Positions 23,701 to 35,082 of a stretch of DNA of 64,000 bases are shown here, piece by piece. Both the position numbers and the translations under genes were made by a program. This stretch comes from Nicotiana tabacum (Eukaryota; Streptophyta; Magnoliopsida; Solanales; Solanaceae). The notes under the pieces were generated by a model. The model was not told the origin of the DNA. It did no database searches and saw only the letters and a program-made list of their open reading frames with translations. Location of the stretch: NCBI RefSeq assembly GCF_000715075.1, contig NC_134103.1, positions 72,355,519 to 72,419,518 of the forward strand, given 5' to 3'. The first letter of the stretch is position 1; every line of letters begins with the position of its first letter.

Positions 23701-25147
23701 CATATGGCCTGGCAGGAAAAACATAGAATCGGGCCTGACCGACCTCCCCATCTTAGGCGACCCCTAGCTGGCTCGGCGGGTGGTGTAACTGCTGGTGCTG
23801 GTGTCGTTGGTCGCGAATTCTGCTGTGGAGCCCTACTCAACAAGCTAAGACAATCTCTCTTGAAATGACCCAATTCTCCACACTCGAAACAACCCCTCCT
23901 CTGACGGAACTGCTGCTCTTGATGACCCAAAGAATTACCTGTAGAAGACTAAGCGGACGAGGCATGATGAGAACTCTGCTTTGGTAGTGCACTGAATGAA
24001 GACTGGCATGTATGAGCACTATAAGAACTGTGGCTAGCTGATGCACCAAGATAAGCAGGGCCGTCTAAGCGTGTCTATAAGAACGACCCCTACCGCGGTA
24101 AAAATGACCCCCTGAAGGAACACTGCTGAAATCACTTGAACCACGAAGCCTCTTAGCCTCCCTTTCAACATGTTCCTGACTGCAAACCATCTCAATCTGA
24201 CGAGCAATGTCGACCACCTCGTCGAAAGTAGCACCAGACACTCTCTCTCTAGTCATGAGTAATCGCAGCTGAAGAGTGAGGCCATCTATGAACCTCCTGA
24301 TTCTTTCCCTGTCTGTGGGAATCAACCAGATAGCATGACGGACCAATTCTGAAAATCTCATCTCATACTGTGTCACGGACATATCACCTTGACGAAGCTG
24401 CTCGAACTACCTACGTAGCTCCTCTCTGCGGGACTGAGGCACGAACTTCTCCAGGAATAGACCAGAGAACTGCTGCCAGGTAAGGGGTGCTGCACCGACC
24501 GTCCTACACCTCTCGTAAGCCTCCCACCATCTGAAGGTAGCCCCAAAAAACTGAAAAGTAGTGAACGAGATCCCACTGGTCTCTAGAATACTCGCTGTCC
24601 GGAGCACCCGTTGACACTTATCCAGGAAACCCTGAGCATCCTATGACTTAGCACCGCTAAATGGTGGAGGTCTAAGCCTCTCAAATCTCTCAAGTCTCCT
24701 CTGCTCATCATCTACCATAATAGGAACTATCGGGGCCTGAGCAGCTACAATCGGCTGGACTGGTCCCTGCACTACCTGGTCTGGAGTACGGACAATAGGG
24801 GTATGAGTACCTCCCCCGGCCTGAGAAGTGGCAGGTATGGCCTGAGCCGAAACCACCTGAGCAAGACCAGTGCAAACTGTCAATATCTGGGGCAAAGTCT
24901 CCTGAAGGCCTGGAATCTCAATGGGCACAGCTGGTGCTTGAGCTGGTCCTGTCGGCTCAGCTATATCTGGAATATGCTCCTAAGCTGGAGCAACTGGTGG
25001 TACTACAGGTGCAGGTCCAACTGTGGTATGAGTTACACCTCGACCTCTACCTCGGCCCCGACCTCTACCACGGCCCCGGCCTCTCGCGGCCCTAACTGGT
25101 AGCACTAGTGGTTGACCATCCGATCCGGTAGTACATGTCCTCACCAT
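23701..25147 (-). pseudogene. gag: gag of element C, broken
   Basis: Starts with ATG at 25147 (MVRTCTTG), right after a pyrimidine tract and CAG, as in A. A long Gly/Arg repeat (GRGRGRG, about 25035-25095) follows, then a Pro/Ala-rich region and the capsid domain (about 24070-24700; FFGATFRWWEAY, MSVTQYEMRF). In-frame stops lie near 24980, 24638, 24404 and 24062. A zinc knuckle CX2CX4HX4C (CFECGELGHFKRDC) at 23850-23891 is in another frame, so at least one indel lies between it and the capsid. Confidence 0.88.
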
Positions 25148-25168
25148 CTGTGAGAGAATAGAATAACA
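25145..25168 (-). promoter_or_regulatory. Acceptor-like tract abutting C's gag start
   Basis: Minus strand ttattctattctctcaCAG followed at once by ATG. Same arrangement as 7049-7076 and 40451-40472. Confidence 0.45.
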
Positions 25169-25331
25169 GAAATTTAGTTTATGGAATCAACAAATTCGCA
25201 CGACAGAATACAAGAAAGTGAAATTTTCTTAAGGGTTTTCCAGCCTCTCGAAGATAAGTACAGACGTCTCTGTACCGATCCGCAAGACTCTACTAAATCT
25301 GCTCATGACTCGTGAGACCTATGTAACCTAG

Positions 25332-25343
25332 GCTCTGATAACA
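25332..25343 (-). promoter_or_regulatory. Primer binding site of C
   Basis: Minus strand TGTTATCAGAGC, one substitution from TGGTATCAGAGC, three bases inside the 5' LTR. Confidence 0.82.
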
Positions 25344-25346
25344 ACT

Positions 25347-27442
25347 TGTCATGACCCAAAATCCCAACCTGTCGTGATGGCGCCTATCTCGATACTAGGC
25401 AAGCCGATAATATAAATAAACCATAATTTCTTTTAAGTTTGAAAATTTTAATAATTAAATACAATACAAAATCCCACAAATACTGATATGAACGCTCCCC
25501 AAAACCTAGTGTCACTGAGTACATGAGCATCTAATATGAATACGAGTCAGGAAAAATATGGTCTATAATAGTCTAAGACCAAAATACAGTAAACAAGGAG
25601 ATAGAGAAGAAGAGACAAGGTCTGCAAAACACGGCAGCTACCTCTGAATCTCCGAAAGATCAACTGTACGAGAGAATCAACACCCGCTACGTCCAGAAGC
25701 ACCTGGATCTACACACGAAGTGCAGGGTGCAGTATGAGTACAACCAACTTAGCAAGTAACAATAATAACTAAGGAACTGAAGATAGTGACGAGCTACACA
25801 ATTATAGTTCACTTATAGTAATTCCAGCAAAGAATAGACATGCTTTCAAATCCAGCAGTTTAAGTCAAATTAATTTTATACAGTTCATATTCATGTAATC
25901 CGGATATAGAATCTTTCAGATAATTTCACTACAATGATAGATAGAAACAAAATGCAACAACAAATGAAAAGCAAGTACAACCTCTCAGGCAACAGTCACT
26001 CAACTCGTCACAACAGCTCAACCACTCGGCTCTCAGCCCTCAGCACTCAGACTCAATGGGTACCCGCACTCACTGGGGTGTGCAGACTCTAGAGGGGCTC
26101 CTACAGCCCAAGCTCCATAATCCGCAGGGACAACTCACGTGCTATAATATCCTATACAGACAACTCACGTGCCATATATCCTTACCTCACCGACAGGCCC
26201 TCGGCCTTACAAAATCCGAAATTCCATTCAACTACGAGTCTACCCATACCAATTTTACCAAAATCGTACCTCAACTCGACCCTCAAATCTACAAATCTTA
26301 TTTCCAAATTTCTAAGTTCAAATCTCCAATTTACATCTCAAAATCATGTAATCTAGTCGGATTATTCGATGGTAATTCAATATTATGGAGTAGAAATGAT
26401 CACAAGGGATTTACCTCATGTTTTCCTTGAAAATCTATCAATAATTGCCTCTCATCAAGCTCCAATTTGTCAAAAATAGCGAATGGGACGAAGTCCCCTG
26501 CTTTATAATTCTGCCCAGACAGCCCTCGATCCTGTCTCGATCCTGGGCCTTTGATTGAGTTCCTCGATCCTGGGCCTCGATTCTGACACTCGATCCTGGC
26601 CTTCGATCGTGGCTTCCATCCTGGCCCTCGATCATGGCCCTCAACCCTGCCTTCGATCCTGGGCACGATCATGGCCCTCTTCTAAGCACGATTCAAGGCT
26701 CGATTCTAGGAGATCCTAGGCTCAATTTTTTGGCCTGATTCTGGGAGAAGGAATTTGCAGCAGAATGAAATTGTAGCAGCTATTTTAGTTCACTTTTTGA
26801 TCCGTTAACCATCCGAAACCCACCCGAGGCCCTCGGGACCTCAACCAAATATACCAACAAGTCCTAAAATATCATACGAACTTAGTCGAGTCTTCAAATC
26901 ACATCCAACAACACGAATCATACATAGATTCAAACCTAATAAACTTTGAAACTTTCCATTTTTACAAACAACATCGAAACCTATCAAAACACGTCCGATT
27001 GACCTCAAATTTTGCACACAAGTCATAAATGACATAACCAGCCTATTGAAATTTTCAGAATCAGATTTCGACCCCGATATCAAAAAGTCAACCCCTCAGT
27101 CAAACTTCCCCAAAAATTTAACTTTCGGCATTTCAAGTCAAATTCCACTACGGGCCTCCAAATAATTTTTCGAACACGCTCCTAAGTCCAAAATCACCAT
27201 ACAAAGCTATTCAAATTATCAAAATTCAAATCCGAGGTCGTTTACACATAAATCTACATTCGGTCAACTTTTTTAATTTTAAATTTTAAATTATGAGACT
27301 AAGTGTCTCATTTTATTCCGAATTCCTTTCGGGCCCGAACCAACTAATCCGATAAGTCATAAATAAATTGTAACACATAAATTGAGTAGTAAATGGGGGA
27401 ACATGGTTGTAATGCTCAAAACGATCGGCCGGGTCGTTACAT
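25347..27442 (-). repeat. 5' LTR of element C
   Basis: 2096 bp; on the minus strand from TGTAACGACC (27442) to GGGTCATGACA (25347). A CG-rich array of cgatcctggcc-type units lies at about 26515-26720, upstream of a CTGGGCAG box and TATA. Donor-like GAGGTAAAT is near 26411-26417. Shorter than the A, B and F LTRs. Confidence 0.88.
26501..26518 (-). promoter_or_regulatory. Core promoter in C's 5' LTR
   Basis: Minus strand CTGGGCAG (26511-26518), then aatTATAAAG (26502-26510). Confidence 0.6.
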
Positions 27443-28381
27443 TAATAATTCAAGAGAGAATAAGATTGATTTTTCTAGGTAAGTGAGACTCTAAGCTTTG
27501 ATACTTGCTTTTCAAAACTTGTCTTGAAAAATATATTTTATATGTCTGGTTCATGTATTGGGACAAGTGTGTGCTTAACAGATCGGTGGTCTTTGACTAG
27601 CCTTGAATATAATTATTTTATGAAAAATATTAAAAATTATTTTATGAGTTATTGATGGTGTGATACGGCTGTGAGCCATGATATTAAGTTTGAAAGTTTG
27701 ATATGACTGTGATCCATGATGTTGGATTTGATGGTTTGATACAGCTGTGAGGTATGGGGCATTATGTATGCCTTTGTACATCACTCGAGTATTGTGTATG
27801 CTTCTTGATATATTTGGGTCATTGTGTATGCCGGTGAGCATTGCGTATGCTCTGTTACATATTTGAGGCATTGTGGTGCCGTTGTGGATTCGTAGAGGTG
27901 TTCGTTAATTTCTTTCACTACAATTATGACAAGTCCTTAGTGTGTGATGTGTTAAGATATGTATACTCTTGTTAATTAATTCTTATTAACCCCGTTGATA
28001 CATATATATTGAGTTATTGTATAATTATCATATTTATTATATCGTTCTTGTTGTGGTGCGTTTGTATTTTCTAACACTTGTTCCAGGGGTATTCAAAGTG
28101 GCAGGTCAAGGATCTTACTAAGTTATATTTACGTATAACTCACTCCTTACCTTCATGTCCATGCAAATATTATTCGTGATGATGGAGCTAGTAACTGACG
28201 AGTTCGCTAGAGTCGATTGACTTATTGAGGTGAGCCACTACATCGTTTGTGGATGCTGCCAAAAGGGTCTTTATCATTTATTTCAATGATGACTTTTATT
28301 TTTGGGTTTACACACCCACCTTGAGTATTGTAATTCTCTCAGACGCTCCATGATCTAGTGTGGGATTTGGGCTAGAGTATT
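27443..28381 (+). repeat. Left part of an LTR of element G
   Basis: Forward LTR-type sequence: aggtaagtgagactc near 27479, then a degenerate array (gatacggctgtgagccatgat, gtgtatgcc repeats, 27660-27880), continuing to 28381 where D inserted. It resumes at 47758 and ends at 47966 before a PBS. Its 5' terminus is missing on the left, where C begins. No coding sequence. Confidence 0.75.
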
Positions 28382-28533
28382 TGTAATGACCCAACTGGGC
28401 ATTTTTATTTTTAGAACCCTGTTCTCCTAAATAAAACTCACTGCATATGCTTTTATTAATTTATGACTTACGGGGATGGTTAGTTAGGGATTTGGAAGTG
28501 TTCGGGTTGAAATCGGAACACTTGGTTCTTTAA
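28382..28533 (+). repeat. First 152 bp of D's 5' LTR
   Basis: TGTAATGACCC to cttggttctttaa, matching 44934-45085. The last five bases tttaa pair with cttaa (38171-38175) as the target duplication of F, one mismatch. Confidence 0.9.
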
Positions 28534-29467
28534 CGTCACGACCCAAAATCCAACTTGTCGTGATGGCACCTAACCCAACCCGCTAGGTAAGCCAACTTTC
28601 ATTTATCCAATTCCAATAACAATTATTAAAGCAATTTAAGTGAATAAAGATCTTAATATTATACATCCCCCAAGAACTGGTAGTACAAATTATGAGCTTC
28701 TAAGAATAGAGTATACAAAGTAGAAATGAAATAAATACATAGTCTGTTTGAATAATACATAAACAGAGCTTTTATAAATCTAAGGCTACCATGAACAAGA
28801 GGCAGCTACAGCAGGAGCGCAGGTACATCTTCAAATCCCACAACCATCGAGCATAGCAACATCAACAGCCAATATCTGCACACAATGTGCAGAAGTGTAG
28901 TATCAGTACAACCGACCCCATGTACTGAGTAAGTAACAAACCTAGTCATAGGTTGAAAGTAGTGACGAGCTTCTACCAAGGTCAGAGTCCAACTTCCATA
29001 ACCAACAATAGTTCATAACAATATTAAACAAGTAATACCAGAAGTAACTCAAAGAATAAATGCTCAGCTAAATCATGACTTCTGAAATAGTTTTGCCTTT
29101 CAAGTACATCAATGAAAACCCAAATCGTTTACCGAAGTTACCAAAAATATGAATAAGTTTGAAAAAAGTAATTTTTCCAAAAATCCTTTCAATAATAAAT
29201 AAAATATCTCAGTTTCTTTCCTAGATAATTAGTGTAAAACAAATGCATCACTATGCCCATCTGTCAACATGTGTGAGAAATTATTAATAATGTGATACCG
29301 TACAGCATGAGGAAAACACATCTCTATGCATATATGTCATGTGTGCATGTCAATGCAATGTATCTCAGAGATTGCACTCATGTACTCACACTCTCAGAGT
29401 ACTCAATCTCATTGTCTCGCATTCTCTCTCACTGTGCTCAGCACACTCAATCACTCAGCGCTATACA

Positions 29468-29697
29468 ATACTTGTTGCGGTGTGCAGCCCGATCCCTGGT
29501 TATAGTCGACTGTGCTCACTGGGGGTGTGTACAGACTCATGAGGGGCTCCTACAGCCCAAGCGCTATAAGCACGGACAACTCACGTGCCATAATATAAGC
29601 CAATAAGGATTGCTGCAGGCGGGTAGCCCCGATCCATATAATAGTAATAATATATATAAATCCAATATGGTCTGCTGCGGCGTGCAGCCCGATCCCA
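29468..29697 (-). repeat. Hairpin-core repeats in F's 3' LTR
   Basis: Three spaced copies, at about 29470-29494, 29608-29634 and 29672-29696. The best core on the minus strand is ggatcgg followed by GCTGC-acgcc-GCAGC. This is the A-family core with both stem arms changed so that pairing is kept. Equivalent copies in the other LTR lie at about 36020-36043, 36158-36182 and 36219-36243. Confidence 0.75.
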
Positions 29698-30815
29698 AAA
29701 ATATCCTCACAATTAGGCCCTCGGCCTCCCTCAGTCATCAATCTCTCCAGTCACTCTCTCATGGGCTCACAATGTCATGAGAACAGTCCAAAATGATGAT
29801 ATGATGTATCAATAAATAATAATAGAGACTGAGATATGATATGTAATGACATGAATATGACTGAGTATAAATTTTCAATTTAAAATAAATAATTCACAAC
29901 AATATGACCTCTGTGGGTCCCAATAATACTGGCACATAGCCTCAACATGATTTTTAATATGCTTTTCAGCTCAATTTCTTTAACTTAAAAAAACCGCATG
30001 GAAAATGCCAAGATCATTTAACTACAAAATTTCACATAAACAATTATGTCACAATTTCTATAGTGGATGCCCACACGCCCGTCACCTAGCATGTGCGTCA
30101 CCTCCCAACAATTCTCGAAATACATATATTCAGGGTTCATACCTTCAACTCCAAGATTAGAAGAGTTACGTACCTCGAACAAGCCGAATCCAATGTCAAG
30201 CAAGCTAAACAAAGCTCCAGAAATTCCATTCTATGCGTAACAACTTCCGAATGGCTCGAATCTAGTGACAATTAATTTGATTCAGTCAACCCAAATTATA
30301 GGAATTAATTCCATATCAAAATACTAATATTTCCATAAAATCCAAAATTACGCCCCAAAAATCACCCGTGAGGCCCACGTCTCGGAACCTGACAAAAGTT
30401 ACAAAATATTAACACCCATCCAACCACGAGTCCAACCATACAAATTTCATCAAATTCCGACATCAACTCGACCCTCAAATCTTTAATTGAAGTCTTTGAA
30501 GATTTCTACTATTTTCAACGCAATCTTTACCCATTTGAACTCAAGACTCTTTCCGTAAACCTTATTGATACGTATAAATAATACTCTTACACCCAAGAAT
30601 CATACTCTTAATTATCCATCATTACCCAAACTCGAAATTGAAGATTAGGGGTTAGAACCTTACCTCTTTGATGAAGAGCTTGAGGGATTTCTCGTTGGAT
30701 TTCAAGGCTTGGACAAGAATTTGATGAATAAGACACTTCATCTTATTCATCTCTCTAGAAAACTCTCACTTCTCTATAAAATCATAATATAATTGCCCCA
30801 AAATAAGCCCCAAAG

Positions 30816-30825
30816 CCTATTTATC
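30816..30825 (-). promoter_or_regulatory. TATA-like element in F's 3' LTR
   Basis: Minus strand GATAAATAGG, downstream of the CG-rich array at 30870-31040; identical at 37364-37373 in the other LTR. Confidence 0.5.
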
Positions 30826-30869
30826 AAAATGGGGTCGGGTTATGAAAATAAAAAAATTAACCCTCCGAA

Positions 30870-31040
30870 AGCAGGTCTGCGGTCCCATAATGGACTGCAG
30901 AATGGGTATGCCGGCCGCAAAATTGGCGCCCAAAACTGGGCTCTTCTGGTCCATTCTGCGACCAGGTTTGCGGTCGCAGAAGCAGTTTTGCGATCGCATA
31001 ACTGTTTTGCGATCGCATAATTGGTCGCAGAATTGCATTT
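30870..31040 (-). repeat. CG-rich palindrome array in F's 3' LTR
   Basis: Repeated tgcgatcgcataactg, ggtcgcagaa and tgcggtcgcag units. The 5' LTR equivalent at about 37420-37600 carries a short extra segment (atgatcgcaaaa). Confidence 0.7.
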
Positions 31041-31724
31041 TTCCAGCCTTTGTTAATTTGGTCATAACTTCTTGTAGGAATGTCCAAATGACAAACGGTT
31101 TGAAGCGTTAGAAACTAGACTCAAAGATATTTCTTTTGATATGTAATATGCCACATAACATTTTGTATCATGAGATTTATGCTCATCTGAAGTTGGGTCT
31201 TGTGCGAACTCACTTAAAACTTTATTCTTATGAAATTTCCAACTTCTACATTCGATGCCGAAACCTATCGAATCAAGTCCGATTGACCTCAAATTTTGCA
31301 CACAAGTCATAAATGACATAATGAAGCTATTACAATTTTCATAATCGTATTTCGACCTCGATATCAAAAAGTCAACCCCCCAGTCAAACTTCCCAAAAAT
31401 TCAACTTTCGGCATTTCAAACCAAATTCCACTACGGACCTCCAAATAATATTCCGGACACGCTCCTAAGCCCAAAATCACCATACGGAGCTATTGGAATC
31501 ATCAGAATTAAATTCCGAGGTTGTTTACATATAAGTCAATATCCGATCAACTATTTCAACTTAAGCTTCCAACATGAAAATTCATTCTTCCAAGCTAACT
31601 CCGAAATACCTTAAAACCAAAACCGACAATTCACACAAGTCACAATACCTCGTAGGAAGTTATTCAAGACTTCAAATAGTTGAAAGGAACGTAAATGCTC
31701 AAAACGACTGGTCGGGTCGTTACA

Positions 31725-31738
31725 ATCTCCCCCACTTA
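31725..31738 (-). promoter_or_regulatory. Polypurine tract of F
   Basis: Minus strand aagtgggggagat directly before the 3' LTR. The adjoining cgttcgaggacgaacg is shared with A, B, C and D. Confidence 0.8.
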
Positions 31739-34700
31739 AACATGCGTTCGTCCTCGAACGTGCCAAGAGTTGTTCTTAACCTTCAAATCTCTATTCCACC
31801 TTACCACGCACATACCCGGGGGTGATCTCACAACACCCTATTCCATATAGGCCTAACAACACAGTATAACTGAAAATCCTTAATTTAACCTTGGAATTCA
31901 ATTCCCAACCTTCAGAATTTCTTTTCAAGACACGAATCTTACATTTACACATTGTATGAGTCTGAACAAGCTACATCGAGCCATAACTATAATCACGGAT
32001 ATAATGTACCCAGAATATTAGACAACTCGCCCGCTCGTAGCACCATTCCTGATCACAATAACTACTTCAAACCAACCAAGTACTAGCATTAAACCCCATA
32101 TCGAACAAAACCTCATCCCAACACCTTCGTACACTGTTGATAATAAAAGAAACACGCGGAAATCTCATGACCCCTTATTAGATCAACAAGTCATGGAGCT
32201 CTCTCGCCCCAACTATAACCATAATCCTCTCCTAAGCCGACATTCAATATTATCCCACCTAATATTCCATAATCAATCCCGATAGTACCCATTCTAGGTC
32301 CAATGAACTTATATTATTAAACATAACTATCCCACAGATACGCCACATCAATATAACTCAAGCCACAACTGTGCAATCTGTGTACCCAAATATGGGAGAT
32401 ATCTCAAGGAAGAGAACCGTATTGCAAGTTCAATAAGCACCACCACAACCACCATGTTACAACCAACTCCTCAAATTTCGTGAAGAGGACAACCGTAGGT
32501 TCATGTGCACAATTGTAGAGGAAGGAAGTTAATAGATCAGATAAATTATTATAGAAATAGAATTCCCACACATGACACGGACAACTCACCTGCCAATAAT
32601 ATGAATCGCCCGGCATGGTTACAGGCCTCCAGTCCCAACCTATCATACATGAGCAATTAAACAAGTACATTTGTATATATGATAATGAAATAAGATTCTC
32701 ATACTCCTGGACTGGTATAAATAGCACACCATAGTGTAAGCATGTGCAAAGTCTGCTATCACACTTCAAATCGGCAATTTAACACAGAAATAGTAACTGT
32801 CCCGTTTATTCAGGGGAATTAGCCTCTTTGTAACCTCAAATGTAGCCCAGATAGTTTTCAACAAAGGTACGAACATGAGAAACGTTATAACTTTACGCTT
32901 AACAGTCAACTCTACTCATATCATAGCTTAAGCATTCTTTCGAGTAGGAATACTTTCCCTGATACTCGCACATAGGCTCAACCTCACATATATGCGCACT
33001 CATAGCGTATAGCTATCACAAATAATTAATGAAACTAGTGCCTCCACTGAGTTTAAATAAAATACTCACCTCAAACAGGTTGCAACCCTGAAAAAATATG
33101 CTTCAGAGAACTCCCAGTCTCCAAATTCATAGGACACATGAATCACCGTAACTGATCCCAACTCCAACACTCGAATGACCAACACATCTTACATACACGA
33201 TCCTACCACTAGGAATACTTACAAAATTCCTCCGTTCCACATAGAAATAATTTGAATATCAGCAGTCTATCAACCAGGTGAGTACTGCAATACAGATGAA
33301 CATCCGTAAGTCAAAACACAACGCGCCTTCTGAAATGCGCACCCTTATTAGGAATTATCGAGCAGTTATAACATTTATCGAAATATTTGAAACTGACCAT
33401 GCTATCCAAGATTCGTTACCTTCTCTTCAAGACTGAACTGTCACCTTGTACATGTAAATCCTAATCCTGCACAACGCACCACATCTATTACCCCTTTAAA
33501 TACCACAGTGAAAACACCTACTCTGAAAATACCTTATTTGAGTCTAAGGCCATTTCATTTACCTTCCTGATACCAAAATATAAAATCCATAATGATATAC
33601 AAAACAAATGCCACAAATCTCGACACCATCCAACTTAAATCTCATCTTTTAGCCATAAACAAATCCGCCAAGAATTCTCAATTGTTACATATTAATCTCG
33701 AATCCATTAGAACTTTTTCGAGAGTCACCCCCTTTGTTCAAATCCACATTACACCGCCCAAATGGGCCAAAATACATGTGCCTCATTAGTACAACAACAC
33801 TCAAAGAAGTAACTCTACTTTAATACCACCTATCAAATTCATACTACGTGTGCACTACATCATTCACAAATAACAACTCACTCATCCCACGATTTTCATA
33901 TTTTCATAAAGTGCCATAACCCGTATCCAGAAATTTCCTTACTCGAGTCATTCTCGAACTCCATCTTTGCAAGTCATAACTAATCCACAAGTTTACATTG
34001 GACTAGAACAAACAAATTTGACACAAAGCCATAAAATGAATTGCCAATAGCAGACTCCCCCACTTGGCTCAAAGCCATAATTTTAAACACTCGTTAACTC
34101 AAAATATCCGTACTCTATTACTGCCATAATACTGCAGTCAGTTCAATGAAAATTCTTCTCAAGCTCATGTAACACCCACCATAAAATACCTCGATCATCC
34201 TCTAAGCTCACAGTTATTCTCTTGTTAGTCAAATCAACTTTCTCAACCAGATTCAAATTCAAATCTCAACACATATAACTCGCTGGTAGAAAAGAAATCT
34301 CCAATCAACATTATAACGAACACACCTACGTAGCTTACTCTGAAGGAGATAACCCACCTGCTTAGCCTCAAATTAGCATCTTGTTATATCTTTTCGCAAT
34401 CACATTTACTATGCAATCACTTAGTCTATCTAAGTCCAAACTCATTAACCATACATGAGAATTTAATTTGTCCCAAAATTTAATAATGTAAAAGATCCTT
34501 CAAAATATTCATACTTGAGACTATACGTCACATCAAAACAAAAATCAAGCACCCAACGACCTTCCTTTACACTTCAAGGAAACACTTCTCGCCACATTCA
34601 CATCGTCTTAACACATCCTGCAGTTACATCATACTCATCACAAAGCCATTTCACCGCTCATCGAGCCACAAATTCCACTCGTAGGGACATTACCAAACAT

Positions 34701-35067
34701 ATGAGTCCAATATACAAGTTACAACTGAAACTGCTGAGCTTGAGCTGCGGTCTAACCATGGCCTCAAGTCCTCCAGACTGGCCCATCAGCAAAACACAGG
34801 ATACTCACCTCGAACCTCGTCCAAGGAACTATAAGCCGGCGATGTACAACTGTTACCGAGCGCTCATGTGCGCATACGAATATGTAGAAGGAATTCAAAG
34901 AGTTATAATTCGAGCTGAATCAATTTCGCACGATAAGGAAAGAAAGATGGGAAGTATATATCCTAAATTCCCTGTAGCCTCTCGAAGATAAGTATGGACG
35001 TCATCACACTAATCTGCAAGACTCTACTAGACACTTGCTCATTACTTGTAGAACCTATGAACCTAGA
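31739..35067 (-). other. Non-coding interior of element F
   Basis: No gene recognised on either strand. The plus strand is rich in A and C, so the element's own RNA would be rich in U and G. The outer ~80 bp at the PBS end (34985-35065) match C's leader at 25236-25330, including cctctcgaagataagta. A short stretch near 34056-34078, read on the minus strand (ccaagtgggggagtctgctatt), resembles 58439-58463 in the G interior. The longest open frame (34515-34991, plus strand) looks fortuitous. Confidence 0.75.
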
Positions 35068-35079
35068 GCTCTGATACCA
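35068..35079 (-). promoter_or_regulatory. Primer binding site of F
   Basis: Minus strand TGGTATCAGAGC, a perfect match to the plant consensus, three bases from the 5' LTR. Confidence 0.92.
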
Positions 35080-35082
35080 CCT

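Larger units (their letters stand above)
19482..27442 (-). mobile_element. Ty3/gypsy chromovirus-type element C, reverse, 3' LTR truncated by B
   Basis: Read on the minus strand: 5' LTR (25347-27442), PBS, gag, pol with chromodomain end, polypurine tract, then only the first 817 bp of the 3' LTR before B's LTR end at 19481. The break in the 3' LTR matches about 26672 in the 5' LTR, where the sequence continues without a gap, so B inserted into it. The target duplication cannot be verified because the far end of the 3' LTR is displaced. Coding region broken throughout. Confidence 0.9.
28534..31724 (-). repeat. 3' LTR of element F
   Basis: Minus strand TGTAACGACC (31724) to GGTCGTGACG (28534, terminal A changed). 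It matches 35083-38170 closely. Contains hairpin-core repeats (29468-29697), two donor-like sites (near 30172 and 30663), TATA near 30816, and a CG-rich array (30870-31040). Confidence 0.92.

Noticed and set aside
29292..29606. 104-codon open frame, with an almost identical one at 35841-36071
   Set aside because: The repetition comes from the two LTRs of F, not from selection. It is antisense and in a repeat-rich segment, and the second copy is shorter.
32404..32769. 121-codon minus-strand frame in F's interior, in the element's own sense
   Set aside because: No start context, no gag or pol similarity visible, Cys/Trp/Tyr-rich from composition. Worth a profile search but not reportable as a gene.
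34515..34991. 158-codon open frame on the plus strand inside F
   Set aside because: Antisense to the element, no recognisable domain, and it runs into the leader shared with C; probably fortuitous.
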